Assembly (NCBI RefSeq): GCF_014205165.1
Contig: NZ_JACHMZ010000001.1
Location: forward strand, 3,184,501 to 3,248,500
Length of the DNA: 64,000 nucleotides
Origin: Micromonospora carbonacea
GTDB taxonomy: Bacteria > Actinomycetota > Actinomycetes > Mycobacteriales > Micromonosporaceae
Direction of reading: 5' to 3'
Shown one piece after another: positions 34,223 to 43,552 of the stretch; the stretch's first letter is position 1, and each line of letters starts with the position of its first letter. The translations under genes and the position numbers were made by a program. Below the pieces are notes generated by a model. That model was not told where the DNA came from, did not search any database, and saw only the letters and a list, made by a program, of their open reading frames with translations.

Positions 34223-34757
34223 GCGGCCTGGCCGACACCATCCGCACCGTGCGGGGCCGGGCCGTCCGGTGCCGGGACACCGGCGACGGCCCGCCCGTGC
34301 TGCTGCTGCACGGCATCGGCCGCACCCTCGCCGACTTCGCCGAGCTGCACGGGCGGTTCGCCCGCGACCACCGGGTGATCAGCCTCGACCTGGCCGGGCA
34401 CGGCGGCTCCGCGCCGCTGGACGGGCCGCACACCCTGGCGGCGCTGGCCCGCGCCGCCGCCGACTGCCTCGACGCGCTCGGTGTGCCCGGCCCCGTCCAC
34501 CTGGTCGGCAACTCCCTCGGCGGGGCGGTCGCCATGCGGCTGGCCGTCGACGACCCGGCCCGCGCGGCCAGCCTGGTGCTGGTCGCCAGCGCGGGTTCGG
34601 CCGCGAGGTGACCATCGGGCTGCGGCTGCTGGCCCGGCTGCCCCGGGCCCGCACCCACCTGTTCGCCGACACCGGGCACCTGCCGCAGGTCGAACGCGCC
34701 GACGAGTTCCACCGCCTCGTCACCGGCTTCTGGGCGGGCCGGGCCGCCGGCCGGTGA
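34219..34757 (+). pseudogene. Alpha/beta hydrolase, frameshifted and internally deleted
   Basis: The N-terminal 130 codons (GTG 34219) encode a normal start of an alpha/beta hydrolase: VLLLHGIGRTLADF, SLDLAGHGGSAPL and the nucleophile elbow HLVGNSLGGAVAM. At about 34593-34600 the frame shifts by one base and stops at 34611. The sequence continues in another frame (FGREVTIGLRLLA) and joins abruptly to a hydrolase C-terminus (RTHLFADTGHLPQVERADE, with the catalytic His) ending at 34757. About 100 residues, including the lid and the catalytic Asp, are missing. It cannot be an active enzyme as it stands. An assembly error is the alternative explanation. Confidence 0.8.
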
Positions 34758-34815
34758 GGCGCGCCGGGCGGCGGCGCAGGCGCACCACCGCGCCGGCCTG
34801 GTTCCGCCGCGCTCG

Positions 34816-36267
34816 TCAGGGCGGGCTGCTGCCGCGCTTGTCCTCCTGCGCCAGCACCGCGTCGCGTAGCTGCGGGTCGTCGCGTTCGGCCAGCTCCGCG
34901 ACCAGCCGCGCGTCGGCGGCGAGGCGGTCGCGGTTGCGGTGCAGGAACGCGTCGAACCCCCCGGTGTACGGGCAGGCCAGGTCGCCCAGCGTCGTCTCCG
35001 GCTGGTAGCGGCACCCGGTGCAGTAGTCGCTGAGCTCGTCGACGTAGCGGCCGTCGACGGCGTACGGGCGGGTGTCGATGCGGCCCAGGTCGGCGTACTG
35101 GCTCATGCCGATCACGGTCGCGTTCATCACCCATTCGGTGCCGTCGACGAAGCAGTTGCGGAACCAGTCGGCGAGCTCCGCCGGCCGCCAGCCGCGCTGC
35201 AACGCGTAGTTGCCGAGCACCAGCAGGCGCTGCGCGTGGTGCGCCCAGGCGCGGTCGCGGACCCCGGCGAGCACGTCGGCCAGGCAGCGCGCCTCCACGG
35301 CGTCGGCGTCCAGGTCGGCGAACCAGTCGGGCAGCGGCTCGGTCGCGGCCAGCCAGTCGGTGCCCCGGTGGCCCGGCTCGACATACCAGTAGAGCTGCCA
35401 GAGGAACTCCCGCCAGCCCAGCAGCCCCCGGATGAACGGCTCCACCGCCGACAGCGACGCGGTCCCGTCCCGCCAGGCGCCCTCGGCGGCCCGGACGGCC
35501 TGCGCCGGGTCGAGCAGCCCCAGGTTGAACGACGACGACAGCACGCTGTGGGTCAGCAGCGGGTCGCCCGCGCTCATCACCTCCTGGTAGCGGCCGTAGT
35601 CGGGCAGCCGGTGCGCCACGAAGTGCCGCAGCCGCGCGTCGGCCTCGGCGTGGGTGGCCGGGTAGCGGCGCGGGCCGTCGCGGCCGAGGAACCGCACGCC
35701 GTCGCCTTCCCAGCGGTCCAGCTCGGCGCGGACCTCCGCGTCGATGTCGTCCTCCACGATCGGCGGGGGAGCCGGCGCCACCAGCCCGCCGCCGTCGCCG
35801 CGGCGGGGACGACGCGGAACCCGCCCCGGCGGGCCCTCGAACACGCCGTGCTCGCGCCGGGCCCAGCGGTAGAAGTCGGACACCCGCAACGGGCCCCGGC
35901 GGTCGGCGTCGGCCCACGCCGCGAAGTCCTCCCGGCGCACGAGGAAGCCACGCGGCGGCAGGACGGTCAGCCCCGGCACCGAGCGGGCGAACGCCAGCCC
36001 GGCCCGCGACGGCGGGTGGCAGACCTCGACCGGCCCGTCGACGCGGGCCAGAGCCTGCCGGAACGTGTCGGCGCGCACCAGCAGGGCCCGGTCGCCCAAC
36101 TCGGCGGCGCGGTGCCGCAGCGCGGACAGCAGCAGGTGGGCCTTCTGCCGGTGCATCGGGCGGCGTCGGAACAACTCCCGGGCCTCCACGAGCAGCACCG
36201 GCTGCGCCGCGTCGTCGAGGAAGTGGGGCCCGAGTTGATCGGCGAGCAGCCACCGGCGGGAAGACAT
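34816..36267 (-). CDS. phrB: Iron-sulfur bacterial cryptochrome/photolyase (PhrB, FeS-BCP)
   Basis: 483 residues, close to the family length of ~500. The N-terminal alpha/beta domain (WLLADQLGPHF) and the C-terminal FAD-binding helical domain (SFNLGLLDP, GWREFLWQLYW, NCFVDGTEWVMNATVIGMSQ) are complete. Four cysteines at 328, 416, 419 and 432 have exactly the spacing (88, 3, 13) of the [4Fe-4S] ligands in Agrobacterium PhrB. This group repairs (6-4) photoproducts in DNA with light, or acts as a cryptochrome. A Pro/Arg-rich insertion near 145-170 is unusual. It is convergent with the pseudogene and divergent from the MFS gene. Confidence 0.92.
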   Translation of the reverse strand: MSSRRWLLADQLGPHFLDDAAQPVLLVEARELFRRRPMHRQKAHLLLSALRHRAAELGDRALLVRADTFRQALARVDGPVEVCHPPSRAGLAFARSVPGLTVLPPRGFLVRREDFAAWADADRRGPLRVSDFYRWARREHGVFEGPPGRVPRRPRRGDGGGLVAPAPPPIVEDDIDAEVRAELDRWEGDGVRFLGRDGPRRYPATHAEADARLRHFVAHRLPDYGRYQEVMSAGDPLLTHSVLSSSFNLGLLDPAQAVRAAEGAWRDGTASLSAVEPFIRGLLGWREFLWQLYWYVEPGHRGTDWLAATEPLPDWFADLDADAVEARCLADVLAGVRDRAWAHHAQRLLVLGNYALQRGWRPAELADWFRNCFVDGTEWVMNATVIGMSQYADLGRIDTRPYAVDGRYVDELSDYCTGCRYQPETTLGDLACPYTGGFDAFLHRNRDRLAADARLVAELAERDDPQLRDAVLAQEDKRGSSPP

Positions 36268-36527
36268 GCGTCGATTCTGCCCAGTCCGTTCCGCCGCCGC
36301 CGCCCGGGACCGGCGTGTCCATCAAGTGGCGCACGCCACAGCGGCCGGGGTGGCCCGCGCCACCTTCCGCCCGCCCGTCGCGGACACCGTCCCGAACGCG
36401 GCCCATCATAGATACATGACGAATCCCGGACCGGCGGCGGGCACCGCCGGGCGGCCGCCGGCGACGTCACCGCGCTGATGGCCACCAACCGGGCGGCCCA
36501 CCCCACCGTCGTGTCGCGGACCCCGCG
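36268..36527. other. Intergenic region with only very short frames
   Basis: 260 bases between the photolyase start and the MFS start. Two tiny frames (ATG 36416, 20 codons; ATG 36478, 17 codons whose stop overlaps the MFS GTG) lie in different frames. They could be the remains of one small gene after a frameshift, or translational lead-in to the MFS gene. Neither is convincing as a protein. An AT-rich spot (CATAGATACATG, about 36407-36418) is a possible promoter. Confidence 0.35.
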
Positions 36528-37883
36528 GTGAGCGCCGCCGCCGGCGCGTCCGGCCGCCGGGCCGTCGGGGTCTGGGCCGTCGCCCTCAGCGCGTACGTGG
36601 CGGCGGTGTTCCACCGCGGCTCGCTGGGCGTCACCGGGGTCGACGCGGCGCACCGCTTCGACATCAGCGCCGCCACGCTGGCCATCTTCACCGTCGCCCA
36701 ACTCGCCGTGTACGCGGCGATGCAGGTGCCGGTGGGCGTGCTGCTCGACCGGTACGGCTCCCGCCGGCTCCTCGTCGCCGGCGGCGCGCTGATGGTCGCC
36801 GGTCAGCTCTGCTTCGCCGTCGCCACCGACGTCGGTCTCGCCGTCGCCGCCCGGGTGCTGGTCGGCCTGGGCGACGCGATGACGTTCATCAGCGTGCTGC
36901 GCATCGTCGCGTTCTGGTTCCCGGGCCGGCGCAACCCGATGCTGGTGCAGCTCACCGGCACCCTCGGTCAGCTCGGCGCGGTGCTGGGCGCGGTGCCCCT
37001 GGTGGCGCTGCTGCACCACGCGGGCTGGACCCCGGCGTTCCTCGGCGCCGCCGCGCTCGGGGCGACCGTGCTCACCGCGGTCGTCGCGGTCGTCCGGGAC
37101 ACCCCGCACCGGGGGCCCGCCGCCGCGGCCGCCCCCGACCTGACGACGGTGCGCCGGCAGCTGGCCGCGGCCTGGGCGCAGCCCGGCACCCGGCTGGGGA
37201 TGTGGACGCACTTCGTCGCCCAGTTCTCCGGCTCGGTGTTCGCCCTGCTGTGGGGGTACCCGTTCCTGGTGCAGGGGCAGCAGATGACGCCCACCGCCGC
37301 CGCGTCGCTGCTCACCCTGATGACCCTGGCCAGCCTGGCGGCGGGCCCGGTCGTCGCCCACCTGTGCGCCCGCTACCCGTTGCGCCGCTCGGTGCTCGTG
37401 CTCGCCGTCACCGCGGCCACCGCCGGGGTGTGGGCGGTGGTGCTGGCCTGGCCGGGCCGCGCGCCGGGCTGGTTGCTGGTCGTGCTGGTGCTGGTGCTCG
37501 CCGCGAACGGTCCCGGCTCCGTCATCGGCTTCGACTACGCCCGCACGTTCAACCCGGCCAGCCGGATCGGCAGCGCCATCGGCATCGTCAACGTCGGCGG
37601 CTTCGCCGCCTCGATCGCGCTCGTGCTGGCCGTCGGGATCGTCCTGGACCTGGCCACCCCCGCCGGCCGGGCCGCCCCCGACCTGGCCGCGTTCCGGTGG
37701 GCCTTCGCCGTGCAGTACGCCCTCTGGGCGCTCGGCGCGGTCCAGGTGCTGCGCTACCGCGCCGCCGCCCGCCGGGTCCTCGCCGCCGCGCAGAGCATCG
37801 GCCTTCCGGCCGAATCGGTCCAGGCCGCCCCGCCGGGGGTAACCCCCGCACGTCGGTGGGTCCGGCGAGGTGATCGGCGGTAG
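36528..37883 (+). CDS. MFS transporter
   Basis: 451 residues from GTG 36528. About twelve membrane helices are visible. The loop 2-3 MFS signature is [17 protein letters not shown] (residues ~67-83), followed by the helix 4 motif [20 protein letters not shown]. The sequence resembles the nitrate/sugar-phosphate side of the family ([20 protein letters not shown]), but no substrate can be named. The C-terminal ~40 residues are a basic cytoplasmic tail. It lies 107 bases upstream of the mycothiol formaldehyde gene, which has its own ribosome site. Confidence 0.88.
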   Translation: MSAAAGASGRRAVGVWAVALSAYVAAVFHRGSLGVTGVDAAHRFDISAATLAIFTVAQLAVYAAMQVPVGVLLDRYGSRRLLVAGGALMVAGQLCFAVATDVGLAVAARVLVGLGDAMTFISVLRIVAFWFPGRRNPMLVQLTGTLGQLGAVLGAVPLVALLHHAGWTPAFLGAAALGATVLTAVVAVVRDTPHRGPAAAAAPDLTTVRRQLAAAWAQPGTRLGMWTHFVAQFSGSVFALLWGYPFLVQGQQMTPTAAASLLTLMTLASLAAGPVVAHLCARYPLRRSVLVLAVTAATAGVWAVVLAWPGRAPGWLLVVLVLVLAANGPGSVIGFDYARTFNPASRIGSAIGIVNVGGFAASIALVLAVGIVLDLATPAGRAAPDLAAFRWAFAVQYALWALGAVQVLRYRAAARRVLAAAQSIGLPAESVQAAPPGVTPARRWVRRGDRR

Positions 37884-37990
37884 TTTCGCCGGGGAACGTG
37901 ATCGGCGCGGGCAGCCCGCCGGCGCGTCCCGCGTCGTCGGCCGGGGCCCGGTGGCGGCGACACCGACAAGCGTGTGGACCAGGAGGAATC

Positions 37991-39079
37991 GTGAGCCAGG
38001 AAGTCCGGGGAGTCATTGCACGGCGCAAGGGCGCGCCGGTCGAGGTCACCACCGTCGTGGTGCCCGACCCGGGGCCCGGCGAGGCGGTGGTCCGCGTCCA
38101 GGCGTGCGGGGTCTGCCACACCGACCTGCACTACCGCGAGGGCGGCATCAACGACGAGTTCCCGTTCCTGCTCGGCCACGAGGCCGCCGGGATCGTCGAG
38201 CAGGTCGGCGACGGCGTCACCGACGTCGCCCCCGGCGACTTCGTGGTGCTCAACTGGCGGGCCGTGTGCGGGGTCTGCCGCGCCTGCCGCCGGGGACGGC
38301 CGTGGTACTGCTTCGCCACCCACAACGCCGCGCAGAAGATGACGCTCGCCGACGGCACCGTCCTGTCGCCGGCGCTGGGCATCGGCGCGTTCGCCGAGAA
38401 GACCCTGGTGCACGCCGGGCAGTGCACGAAGGTCGACCCGGCGGCCCGGCCCGCCGCCGTGGGCCTGCTCGGCTGCGGGGTGATGGCGGGCCTGGGCGCG
38501 GCCATGAACACCGGCGGCGTCACCCGCGGCGACTCCGTGGCCGTCATCGGCTGCGGTGGGGTCGGTGACGCCGCCGTGGCCGGTGCGGCCCTGGCCGGGG
38601 CGACGACGATCGTCGCGGTGGATACCGACTCCCGCAAGCTCGACTGGGCCCGCAAGTTCGGCGCCACCCACACCGTCAACGCCTCGGAGGCCGACCCGGT
38701 GGAGGCGATCCGCGCCGCCACCGGCGGTTTCGGCGCGGACGTCGTCATCGACGCCGTCGGCCGCCCCGAGACGTGGAAGCAGGCGTTCTACGCCCGCGAC
38801 CTCGCCGGCACGGTCGTGCTGGTCGGCGTGCCCACCCCGGAGATGACCGTGGAGCTGCCGCTGCTGGACGTCTTCGGCCGCGGTGGGGCCCTCAAGTCCA
38901 GCTGGTACGGCGACTGCCTGCCCAGCCGCGACTTCCCGCTGCTGGCCGAGCTGTACCTGCAGGGCCGGCTCGACCTGGACGCGTTCGTCACCGAGGAGAT
39001 CGCCCTGGACCAGGTCGAGGAGGCGTTCACCCGGATGCACCACGGCGACGTGCTGCGTTCGGTGGTGGTCTTCCCGTGA
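37991..39079 (+). CDS. mscR: S-(hydroxymethyl)mycothiol dehydrogenase (mycothiol-dependent formaldehyde dehydrogenase)
   Basis: 362 residues, matching known MscR/AdhE2 (about 361). GTG 37991 has AGGAGG seven bases upstream. It is a zinc-dependent medium-chain alcohol dehydrogenase: catalytic zinc at [14 protein letters not shown] and GHEAAGIVE, structural zinc cysteines in [15 protein letters not shown], and the NAD motif [17 protein letters not shown]. The distinctive [20 protein letters not shown] matches the mycothiol-dependent subgroup. It oxidises the adduct of formaldehyde and mycothiol to S-formylmycothiol, and also reduces S-nitrosomycothiol. The partner hydrolase gene overlaps its stop. 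Confidence 0.93.
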   Translation: MSQEVRGVIARRKGAPVEVTTVVVPDPGPGEAVVRVQACGVCHTDLHYREGGINDEFPFLLGHEAAGIVEQVGDGVTDVAPGDFVVLNWRAVCGVCRACRRGRPWYCFATHNAAQKMTLADGTVLSPALGIGAFAEKTLVHAGQCTKVDPAARPAAVGLLGCGVMAGLGAAMNTGGVTRGDSVAVIGCGGVGDAAVAGAALAGATTIVAVDTDSRKLDWARKFGATHTVNASEADPVEAIRAATGGFGADVVIDAVGRPETWKQAFYARDLAGTVVLVGVPTPEMTVELPLLDVFGRGGALKSSWYGDCLPSRDFPLLAELYLQGRLDLDAFVTEEIALDQVEEAFTRMHHGDVLRSVVVFP

Positions 39080-39705
39080 CCGCCCGCGTCGACCACACCG
39101 TCACCTCCGGCACGTTCTCCCTCGATGGGCAGACCTTCGACGTCGACAACAACGTGTGGGTGATCGGCGACGACAGCGAGTGCGTCGTCGTCGACGCCCC
39201 GCACGACGTCGACGCGATCCTGCGTACCGTCGGCGGCCGGCGGGTCGTGGCGATCCTGGCCACCCACGCCCACGACGACCACGTGCGGGTGGCCCCGCAG
39301 CTCGCCCGGGCCACCGGCGCGCCGGTGCTGCTGCACCCCGACGACCGGGTGCTGTGGGACATGGTGCACCCCGACGTGGCCCCCGACGGCGAGCTGCGCG
39401 ACGGTGCGACCGTCGAGGTGGCGGGCACCGCGCTGCGGGTGCTGCACACCCCCGGCCACAGCCCCGGGGCGTGCAGCCTGCACGCCCCGCAGCTCGGCGT
39501 CGTCTTCACCGGCGACACCCTCTTCGCCGGTGGGCCGGGGGCGACGGGCCGCTCGTACAGCGACTTCGGCACCATCATCGAGTCGATCCGGACCCGGTTG
39601 TTCACCCTGCCCCCGGAGACGGTCGTGCACACCGGGCACGGCGACAGCACCACCATCGGCGCGGAGACGCCGCACCTCGCGCAGTGGGTGGCCCGGGGCC
39701 ACTGA
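39076..39705 (+). CDS. Metallo-beta-lactamase fold hydrolase linked to the mycothiol pathway
   Basis: 209 residues from GTG 39076, overlapping the mscR stop by GTGA. The metal motif HxHxDH is [13 protein letters not shown] (about 70-82). Further ligands are in [13 protein letters not shown] and [10 protein letters not shown], and the last His is in [13 protein letters not shown]. The order and length fit glyoxalase II-like thioesterases. Translational coupling to mscR suggests it hydrolyses S-formylmycothiol or a related mycothiol thioester in the cytoplasm. The pairing is common in actinobacteria; the exact substrate is inferred. Confidence 0.9.
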   Translation: MTARVDHTVTSGTFSLDGQTFDVDNNVWVIGDDSECVVVDAPHDVDAILRTVGGRRVVAILATHAHDDHVRVAPQLARATGAPVLLHPDDRVLWDMVHPDVAPDGELRDGATVEVAGTALRVLHTPGHSPGACSLHAPQLGVVFTGDTLFAGGPGATGRSYSDFGTIIESIRTRLFTLPPETVVHTGHGDSTTIGAETPHLAQWVARGH

Positions 39706-39744
39706 CGGCCAGCCGACGCCGGCCGGACACCCGGCCGGCCGGCG

Positions 39745-40590
39745 TCAGTCCGCGCCGGCCAGGCCGCCGCGCACCAGCTCCAGCAGCCGCGCCAGCCCCG
39801 GCCGGCAGCCGACCAGCCGCACGCCGCGTGGGCCGGCGCGGACCAGCGTCACCGCCGACCGGACGTCGACGAAGGTCAGCCCGGACAGGTCCAGCACCAC
39901 GGGCCGCCGCGCCGGCGCCTGCTCGGTGACCACGGCGAGCAGCGCCGCGAACGCGTCGCGGTTGCTGCGGTCGACCTGCCCCACCAGCCGCAGCCCCACC
40001 GGGTCGGACGTGCGGCGGGCGCGTAGCAGCGGCGTCCAGCGCGGCCCGCACGCCGGGGCGGCGGCGGCCGGATGCGCCGACATCACCGCCTGGCACCGGT
40101 CGGGGGAGAAGACCCGCCGGTCGTAGAGGCACAGGCCGGCGGCCCGGCCGTCGAGGAAGAGCGCGCTGGCGGCGGCCTCGTAGCGGCGCAGCGTGTCGAG
40201 GTCCACCGGGCGGCGCGCCGCCCACGCCATGTCCCCGACCAGCCGCACGCCGGGGTGGCCCTCGCGGCGCGCCGAGGTGATCTCGGCGGCGAGGGCGTCG
40301 ACGACCCGTTCGGGCCGGAACCGGCCCCCGGCGAGATAGCTGTCGCCGCAGGACACGATGCGCAGCTCGCCGGCGAGCTGCGCCGGCCCGCAGGCCGCGC
40401 CGTGGCGGGCGGCGGACGCCCGCACGTCGGCGGCGGACAGCACGTCGAGGAAGCAGACGACCCGGTGGCCGAGCCGCAGGCCGGCGGCGGCGAACCGGCC
40501 CACGGCGTCGAGGCCGTCGGCCTCGTCGTCGTGGAACCAGCAGACGTGGTCGCCCAGCTCCATCTGGTCCACCACCGCGGACGTGGTCAC
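39745..40590 (-). CDS. MEDS-domain and STAS-domain sensory/anti-anti-sigma protein
   Basis: 281 residues from GTG 40590, with GGAAGG upstream. Residues 10-175 form a MEDS (DcmR-type sensory) domain: ELGDHVCWFHDDEADGLDAV at the start, then GHRVVCFLDVLSAADV and RLVGDMAWAARRPVDLDTLR. Residues ~190-275 are a STAS domain (VGLRLVGQVDRSNRDAF, RPVVLDLSGLTFVDVRSAVT). Ser/Thr in the last motif is at the position phosphorylated in anti-sigma antagonists. It probably relays a small-molecule or redox signal to a sigma-factor partner switch. No anti-sigma gene is adjacent. Confidence 0.85.
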   Translation of the reverse strand: MTTSAVVDQMELGDHVCWFHDDEADGLDAVGRFAAAGLRLGHRVVCFLDVLSAADVRASAARHGAACGPAQLAGELRIVSCGDSYLAGGRFRPERVVDALAAEITSARREGHPGVRLVGDMAWAARRPVDLDTLRRYEAAASALFLDGRAAGLCLYDRRVFSPDRCQAVMSAHPAAAAPACGPRWTPLLRARRTSDPVGLRLVGQVDRSNRDAFAALLAVVTEQAPARRPVVLDLSGLTFVDVRSAVTLVRAGPRGVRLVGCRPGLARLLELVRGGLAGAD

Positions 40591-40667
40591 CTCATCGCCT
40601 TCCGGTCGACGCGCCTCCACTGTAACCCCGCAGCGGTGCGGCCACCGGTGTCGCGGCGGCGCCGCGC

Positions 40668-42083
40668 TCAGCCGGCGCGGTCGAGAACGTGCGCCCTGGC
40701 CGCCGCGTACCGTTCGCGGATCGCCGGCACGGCGTCGGCCTCGTGCGTCTCCACCTGCCCGATCGTCCACGGTGGCGGCTGTGGCCCACCGGAGAGCATC
40801 CAGGCCGCCTGGCGGGCGGCGCCGTCGGCGACGTACTCCCCGGGCGGGGGGACGAGCACGGGGCGGCCGAAGACGGCGGGCGCGATCCGGCGTACCGCCT
40901 CCGAGCGGGCGCCGCCGCCGACCAGGATGACCCGGTCGACCGTCGTGCCCTGTGCGAGCATCGTGTCCAGCCCGTCGGCGAGCGCGCACAGCATGCCCTC
41001 CACCGCCGCGCGGGCCAGGTGCGCGGGGGTGGCGGTCCGCAGGGTCAGGCCGTGCACGGCCCCGGTGGCGTGCGGGCGGTCCGGTGTGCGCTCGCCCTCC
41101 AGGTAGGGCACCAGGACCAGCCCGTCGGCGCCCGCCGGGGCGGACAGGGCCAGCGCCGACAACCCCGCGTGGTCCACCCGCAGCATGGCGGCGGCCGCGT
41201 CCAGCACCCGGGCGGCGTTGAGCGTGCACACCAGCGGCAGGAACCGGCCGGTCGCGTCGGCGAACCCGGCGACGATCCCGCTCGGGTCGGCGGTCGGCAC
41301 GGCGGAGACGGTGGACACGATGCCGGAGGTGCCGATCGACACGATCACGTCGCCCGGCCCGGCGCCGACGCCCAGCGCCGCCGCGGCGCAGTCACCGGCG
41401 CCGGCGCCCAGCGGCGCGCCGGTGCGCAGCCGGCCGGCCCGCCCGGTCGGCGTGAGCACCTGCGGCAGCAGCACGTCGTCGCGGCCGAACGCCAACCCGA
41501 ACAGGTCCCGGCGGTAGCCGCCGCTGGCGGCCGACCAGTATCCGGTCCCGCTGGCCTCGCTGCGGTCGGTGCGCAGCGCGTCGAGCCCCGGCGCGCCGGA
41601 CAGCCGCCACGTCAGCCAGTCGTGCGGTAGGCACACCGCGGCGGTACGGGCGGCGTTGCGCGGCTCCGCCGAGGCCAGCCAGCGCAGCTTCGTGACGGTG
41701 AAGCTGGCCACCGGCACCAGGCCGACCGCCTCGGCCCAGGCCCGCCGGCCCGCCTCGCCGCCGCCCAGGTCGGAGATCAGGTCGACGGCGGCGTCGGCCG
41801 AGCGGGTGTCGTTCCACAGCACGGCGTCGCGGACCACCGCGCCGTCGGCGTCGAGGCACACCATGCCCTGCTGCTGCCCGGCGATCGAGGCGGCCGCCAC
41901 GTCGTCCAGTCCGCCGGCCCGCGCGACGGCGTCGGCCAGCGCGGCCTCCCAGGCGGCCGGCGGCACCGCCGTGCCGGGCGGGTGCGGCGCGCGTCCCTCG
42001 CGCACCAGCCTGCCGGTCTCGGCGTCGCGGACGACGACCTTGCACGACTGGGTCGACGAGTCGACCCCGGCCACGAGTGGCAC
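40668..42083 (-). CDS. xylB: Xylulokinase (FGGY carbohydrate kinase)
   Basis: 471 residues from GTG 42083, with AGGAGG five bases upstream; an in-frame ATG at 42110 lacks this site. FGGY landmarks include [32 protein letters not shown] and [12 protein letters not shown]. Next come [13 protein letters not shown] with the catalytic Asp, [10 protein letters not shown] and [24 protein letters not shown] and the Gln-rich QQQGMV favour xylulose over glycerol. It phosphorylates D-xylulose for the pentose phosphate pathway. No xylose isomerase or transporter is adjacent, and an operator-like palindrome lies upstream. Confidence 0.88.
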   Translation of the reverse strand: MPLVAGVDSSTQSCKVVVRDAETGRLVREGRAPHPPGTAVPPAAWEAALADAVARAGGLDDVAAASIAGQQQGMVCLDADGAVVRDAVLWNDTRSADAAVDLISDLGGGEAGRRAWAEAVGLVPVASFTVTKLRWLASAEPRNAARTAAVCLPHDWLTWRLSGAPGLDALRTDRSEASGTGYWSAASGGYRRDLFGLAFGRDDVLLPQVLTPTGRAGRLRTGAPLGAGAGDCAAAALGVGAGPGDVIVSIGTSGIVSTVSAVPTADPSGIVAGFADATGRFLPLVCTLNAARVLDAAAAMLRVDHAGLSALALSAPAGADGLVLVPYLEGERTPDRPHATGAVHGLTLRTATPAHLARAAVEGMLCALADGLDTMLAQGTTVDRVILVGGGARSEAVRRIAPAVFGRPVLVPPPGEYVADGAARQAAWMLSGGPQPPPWTIGQVETHEADAVPAIRERYAAARAHVLDRAG

Positions 42084-42117
42084 GGGCCCTCCTGCGCGGC
42101 TCGGGGACACGGGCGGG

Positions 42118-42146
42118 AATTTGTTCAGCAGATGAATTATTCGAAT
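42118..42146. promoter_or_regulatory. AT-rich operator-like palindromes between xylB and the DUF3626 gene
   Basis: AATTTGTTCA (42118-42127) and TGAATTATT (42133-42141) form an imperfect inverted repeat around GCAGA, with an exact TTCA-N5-TGAA core. ATTCGAAT (42139-42146) is a second, perfect palindrome. This is the most AT-rich spot in the neighbourhood, 35-63 bases upstream of xylB, and probably holds its promoter and operator. Confidence 0.45.
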
Positions 42147-42188
42147 CGGGCCCGGTGCCTGTCAACCGGCCGGCGGCGCGAAATGCGC

Positions 42189-42217
42189 TTCAACCGCGGG
42201 CAGCGGCCCGGCACAAT
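42189..42217 (+). promoter_or_regulatory. Promoter of the DUF3626 gene, leaderless
   Basis: TTCAAC (42189-42194) and CACAAT (42212-42217) are spaced by 17 bases. The GTG start at 42226 follows eight bases after the -10 element, and there is no Shine-Dalgarno. Confidence 0.4.
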
Positions 42218-42225
42218 CGGCGCCT

Positions 42226-43356
42226 GTGCCCCGCCCACCCCGAACGGCGCGCCCCGCCCCCGCCCAACCGCCGCTGACCCCGGCGCAGGCCGCCGCCCTG
42301 ACCCACGTGCGCCGGTCGGCGCTACGCCGGCGCCCGGCGGCCCGCGCCGTGATCGCCCGGCACCTGGCCGCCTGCGACGGCGGCCACCAGCCGCAGGAGC
42401 TGACCGCGGCGGTCGGCGCGCACGGCCGGCTGACCGTGAACTTCCACCCCGACCGGCTGCTCGCGGACCGACGGACGGTCGCCGACGCGCTGGCCGCGCA
42501 GGGCGTCTACCGCAGCCAGTTCGTCACGGGCATCTCCAACGGTGGCCTGACCGCGTTCCCCGGCGGCGACCGGGACCGCTGGGAGGAGGCGATGTTCGGT
42601 GGCGCGTACCAGGGGGTGGGCGTGCTCCCGGGCGACCGTCCGACGTACGGCGGGCTCAACCTGCTCGACCACCCCGACGGCGCGTGCCCCCGGTTCGGCT
42701 CCTGCCACCTGCGGTTGCGGCCGCAGGTGCTGGACCGCGCGACGTTCTGCTTCGGCGACAGCCACCTGGAGCCGCCGCACCTCGGCACCGTCGACGTGCC
42801 CGAGCCGGTGCTGGCCGAACTGCTCGACGCCACCGCCGGCACGGGCGTCAGCCTCGGCGTCGCCGGGACGGACCCGGCCACCCTGGTCCGGGCCCTGCTG
42901 CGCGACGGGCGGGACGCCTGGCGTGCCGGCCCGAACGCCCGTGCGCTGGACGACTACGTCGAGGCGCAGATCCACGGTGAGGTCGTCCTCGGCCGGGACG
43001 TCGAGGCGTTCGTGCTCGACCCGTCGTTCGCGGGCACCCGGGTGGGCCGGGTGCTGACCGACCTGGCGGCCCGCCACGGGGTCGCGCTGCACTGGCACGC
43101 CGGCTTCGAGTTGCCAGTCGACGGGGTCGACGCAGGGTTCCGCGGGCCCGGCATCCCGCCGCTGGCCGCCCGGGTCCACGCCGAGTTCGCCCGCCCCGGC
43201 GAGCCGGTCGACGCCGCGCTGATCGGCCGGGCCGCCGCCTCGGCGGTCACCGAGCCCGGCCGGTGGGCCGACCGGGGCCCCGTGGCGGTCACGCTCCAGG
43301 ACCTCAAGATGCTCTGGCACGTGCTCGTCCGGTTCGGGGGACCGTGCGCCCGCTGA
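42226..43356 (+). CDS. DUF3626 domain-containing protein
   Basis: 376 residues from GTG 42226. Sequence blocks I associate with DUF3626 are present in order: LTVNFHPDRLLADRRTVADA, GVYRSQFVTGISNGGLTAFP, GGDRDRWEEAMFGGAYQG, RPTYGGLNLLDHPDGACPR, FGSCHLRLRPQVLDRATFCF and GDSHLEPP. The conserved His, Arg and Asp residues suggest an enzyme, and some relatives are proposed to be toxin-like. No signal peptide, membrane segment or partner gene is seen. The last 100 residues contain a second His-rich patch (HGVALHWHAGFELP). The reaction is unknown. Confidence 0.83.
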   Translation: MPRPPRTARPAPAQPPLTPAQAAALTHVRRSALRRRPAARAVIARHLAACDGGHQPQELTAAVGAHGRLTVNFHPDRLLADRRTVADALAAQGVYRSQFVTGISNGGLTAFPGGDRDRWEEAMFGGAYQGVGVLPGDRPTYGGLNLLDHPDGACPRFGSCHLRLRPQVLDRATFCFGDSHLEPPHLGTVDVPEPVLAELLDATAGTGVSLGVAGTDPATLVRALLRDGRDAWRAGPNARALDDYVEAQIHGEVVLGRDVEAFVLDPSFAGTRVGRVLTDLAARHGVALHWHAGFELPVDGVDAGFRGPGIPPLAARVHAEFARPGEPVDAALIGRAAASAVTEPGRWADRGPVAVTLQDLKMLWHVLVRFGGPCAR

Positions 43357-43552
43357 CCGGTGTCGGCCGCCGGGTCCGGTTCCGGAGGTGACCGGGACCG
43401 CAACCGGGCTGCGGCCCACCGTATCCGGAATGACGGACACGTGAAGCTGGTTGTGTCCCCCGTACCGCCCGCCGGTAAACCCCACCGGCCGTGGCGGGTC
43501 CCGAGGGGCGCTCACCCCGGAGCGCGTCGTGACGACCGAAAGGGCAACCATC
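43357..43552 (+). promoter_or_regulatory. Structured 5' leader of the lysozyme-like gene
   Basis: The 196-base gap carries GGACAC (43435-43440) paired with GTGTCC (43453-43458) around 12 bases. Further on, GCGCTC and GAGCGC pair around ACCCCG (about 43509-43526). The second hairpin ends 12 bases before the Shine-Dalgarno GAAAGGG (43538-43544). The leader could regulate translation, but I recognise no riboswitch class. Confidence 0.4.

Noticed and set aside
36416..36531. Two tiny genes before the MFS transporter
   Set aside because: 17-20 codons each, no ribosome site and no similarity known to me; noted only as possible remnants.
43357..43552. c-di-AMP (ydaO) riboswitch upstream of the lysozyme-like gene
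   Set aside because: The conserved GGGGAACC and GGGGUGAAUC-type cores were not found by eye, although hairpins are present.
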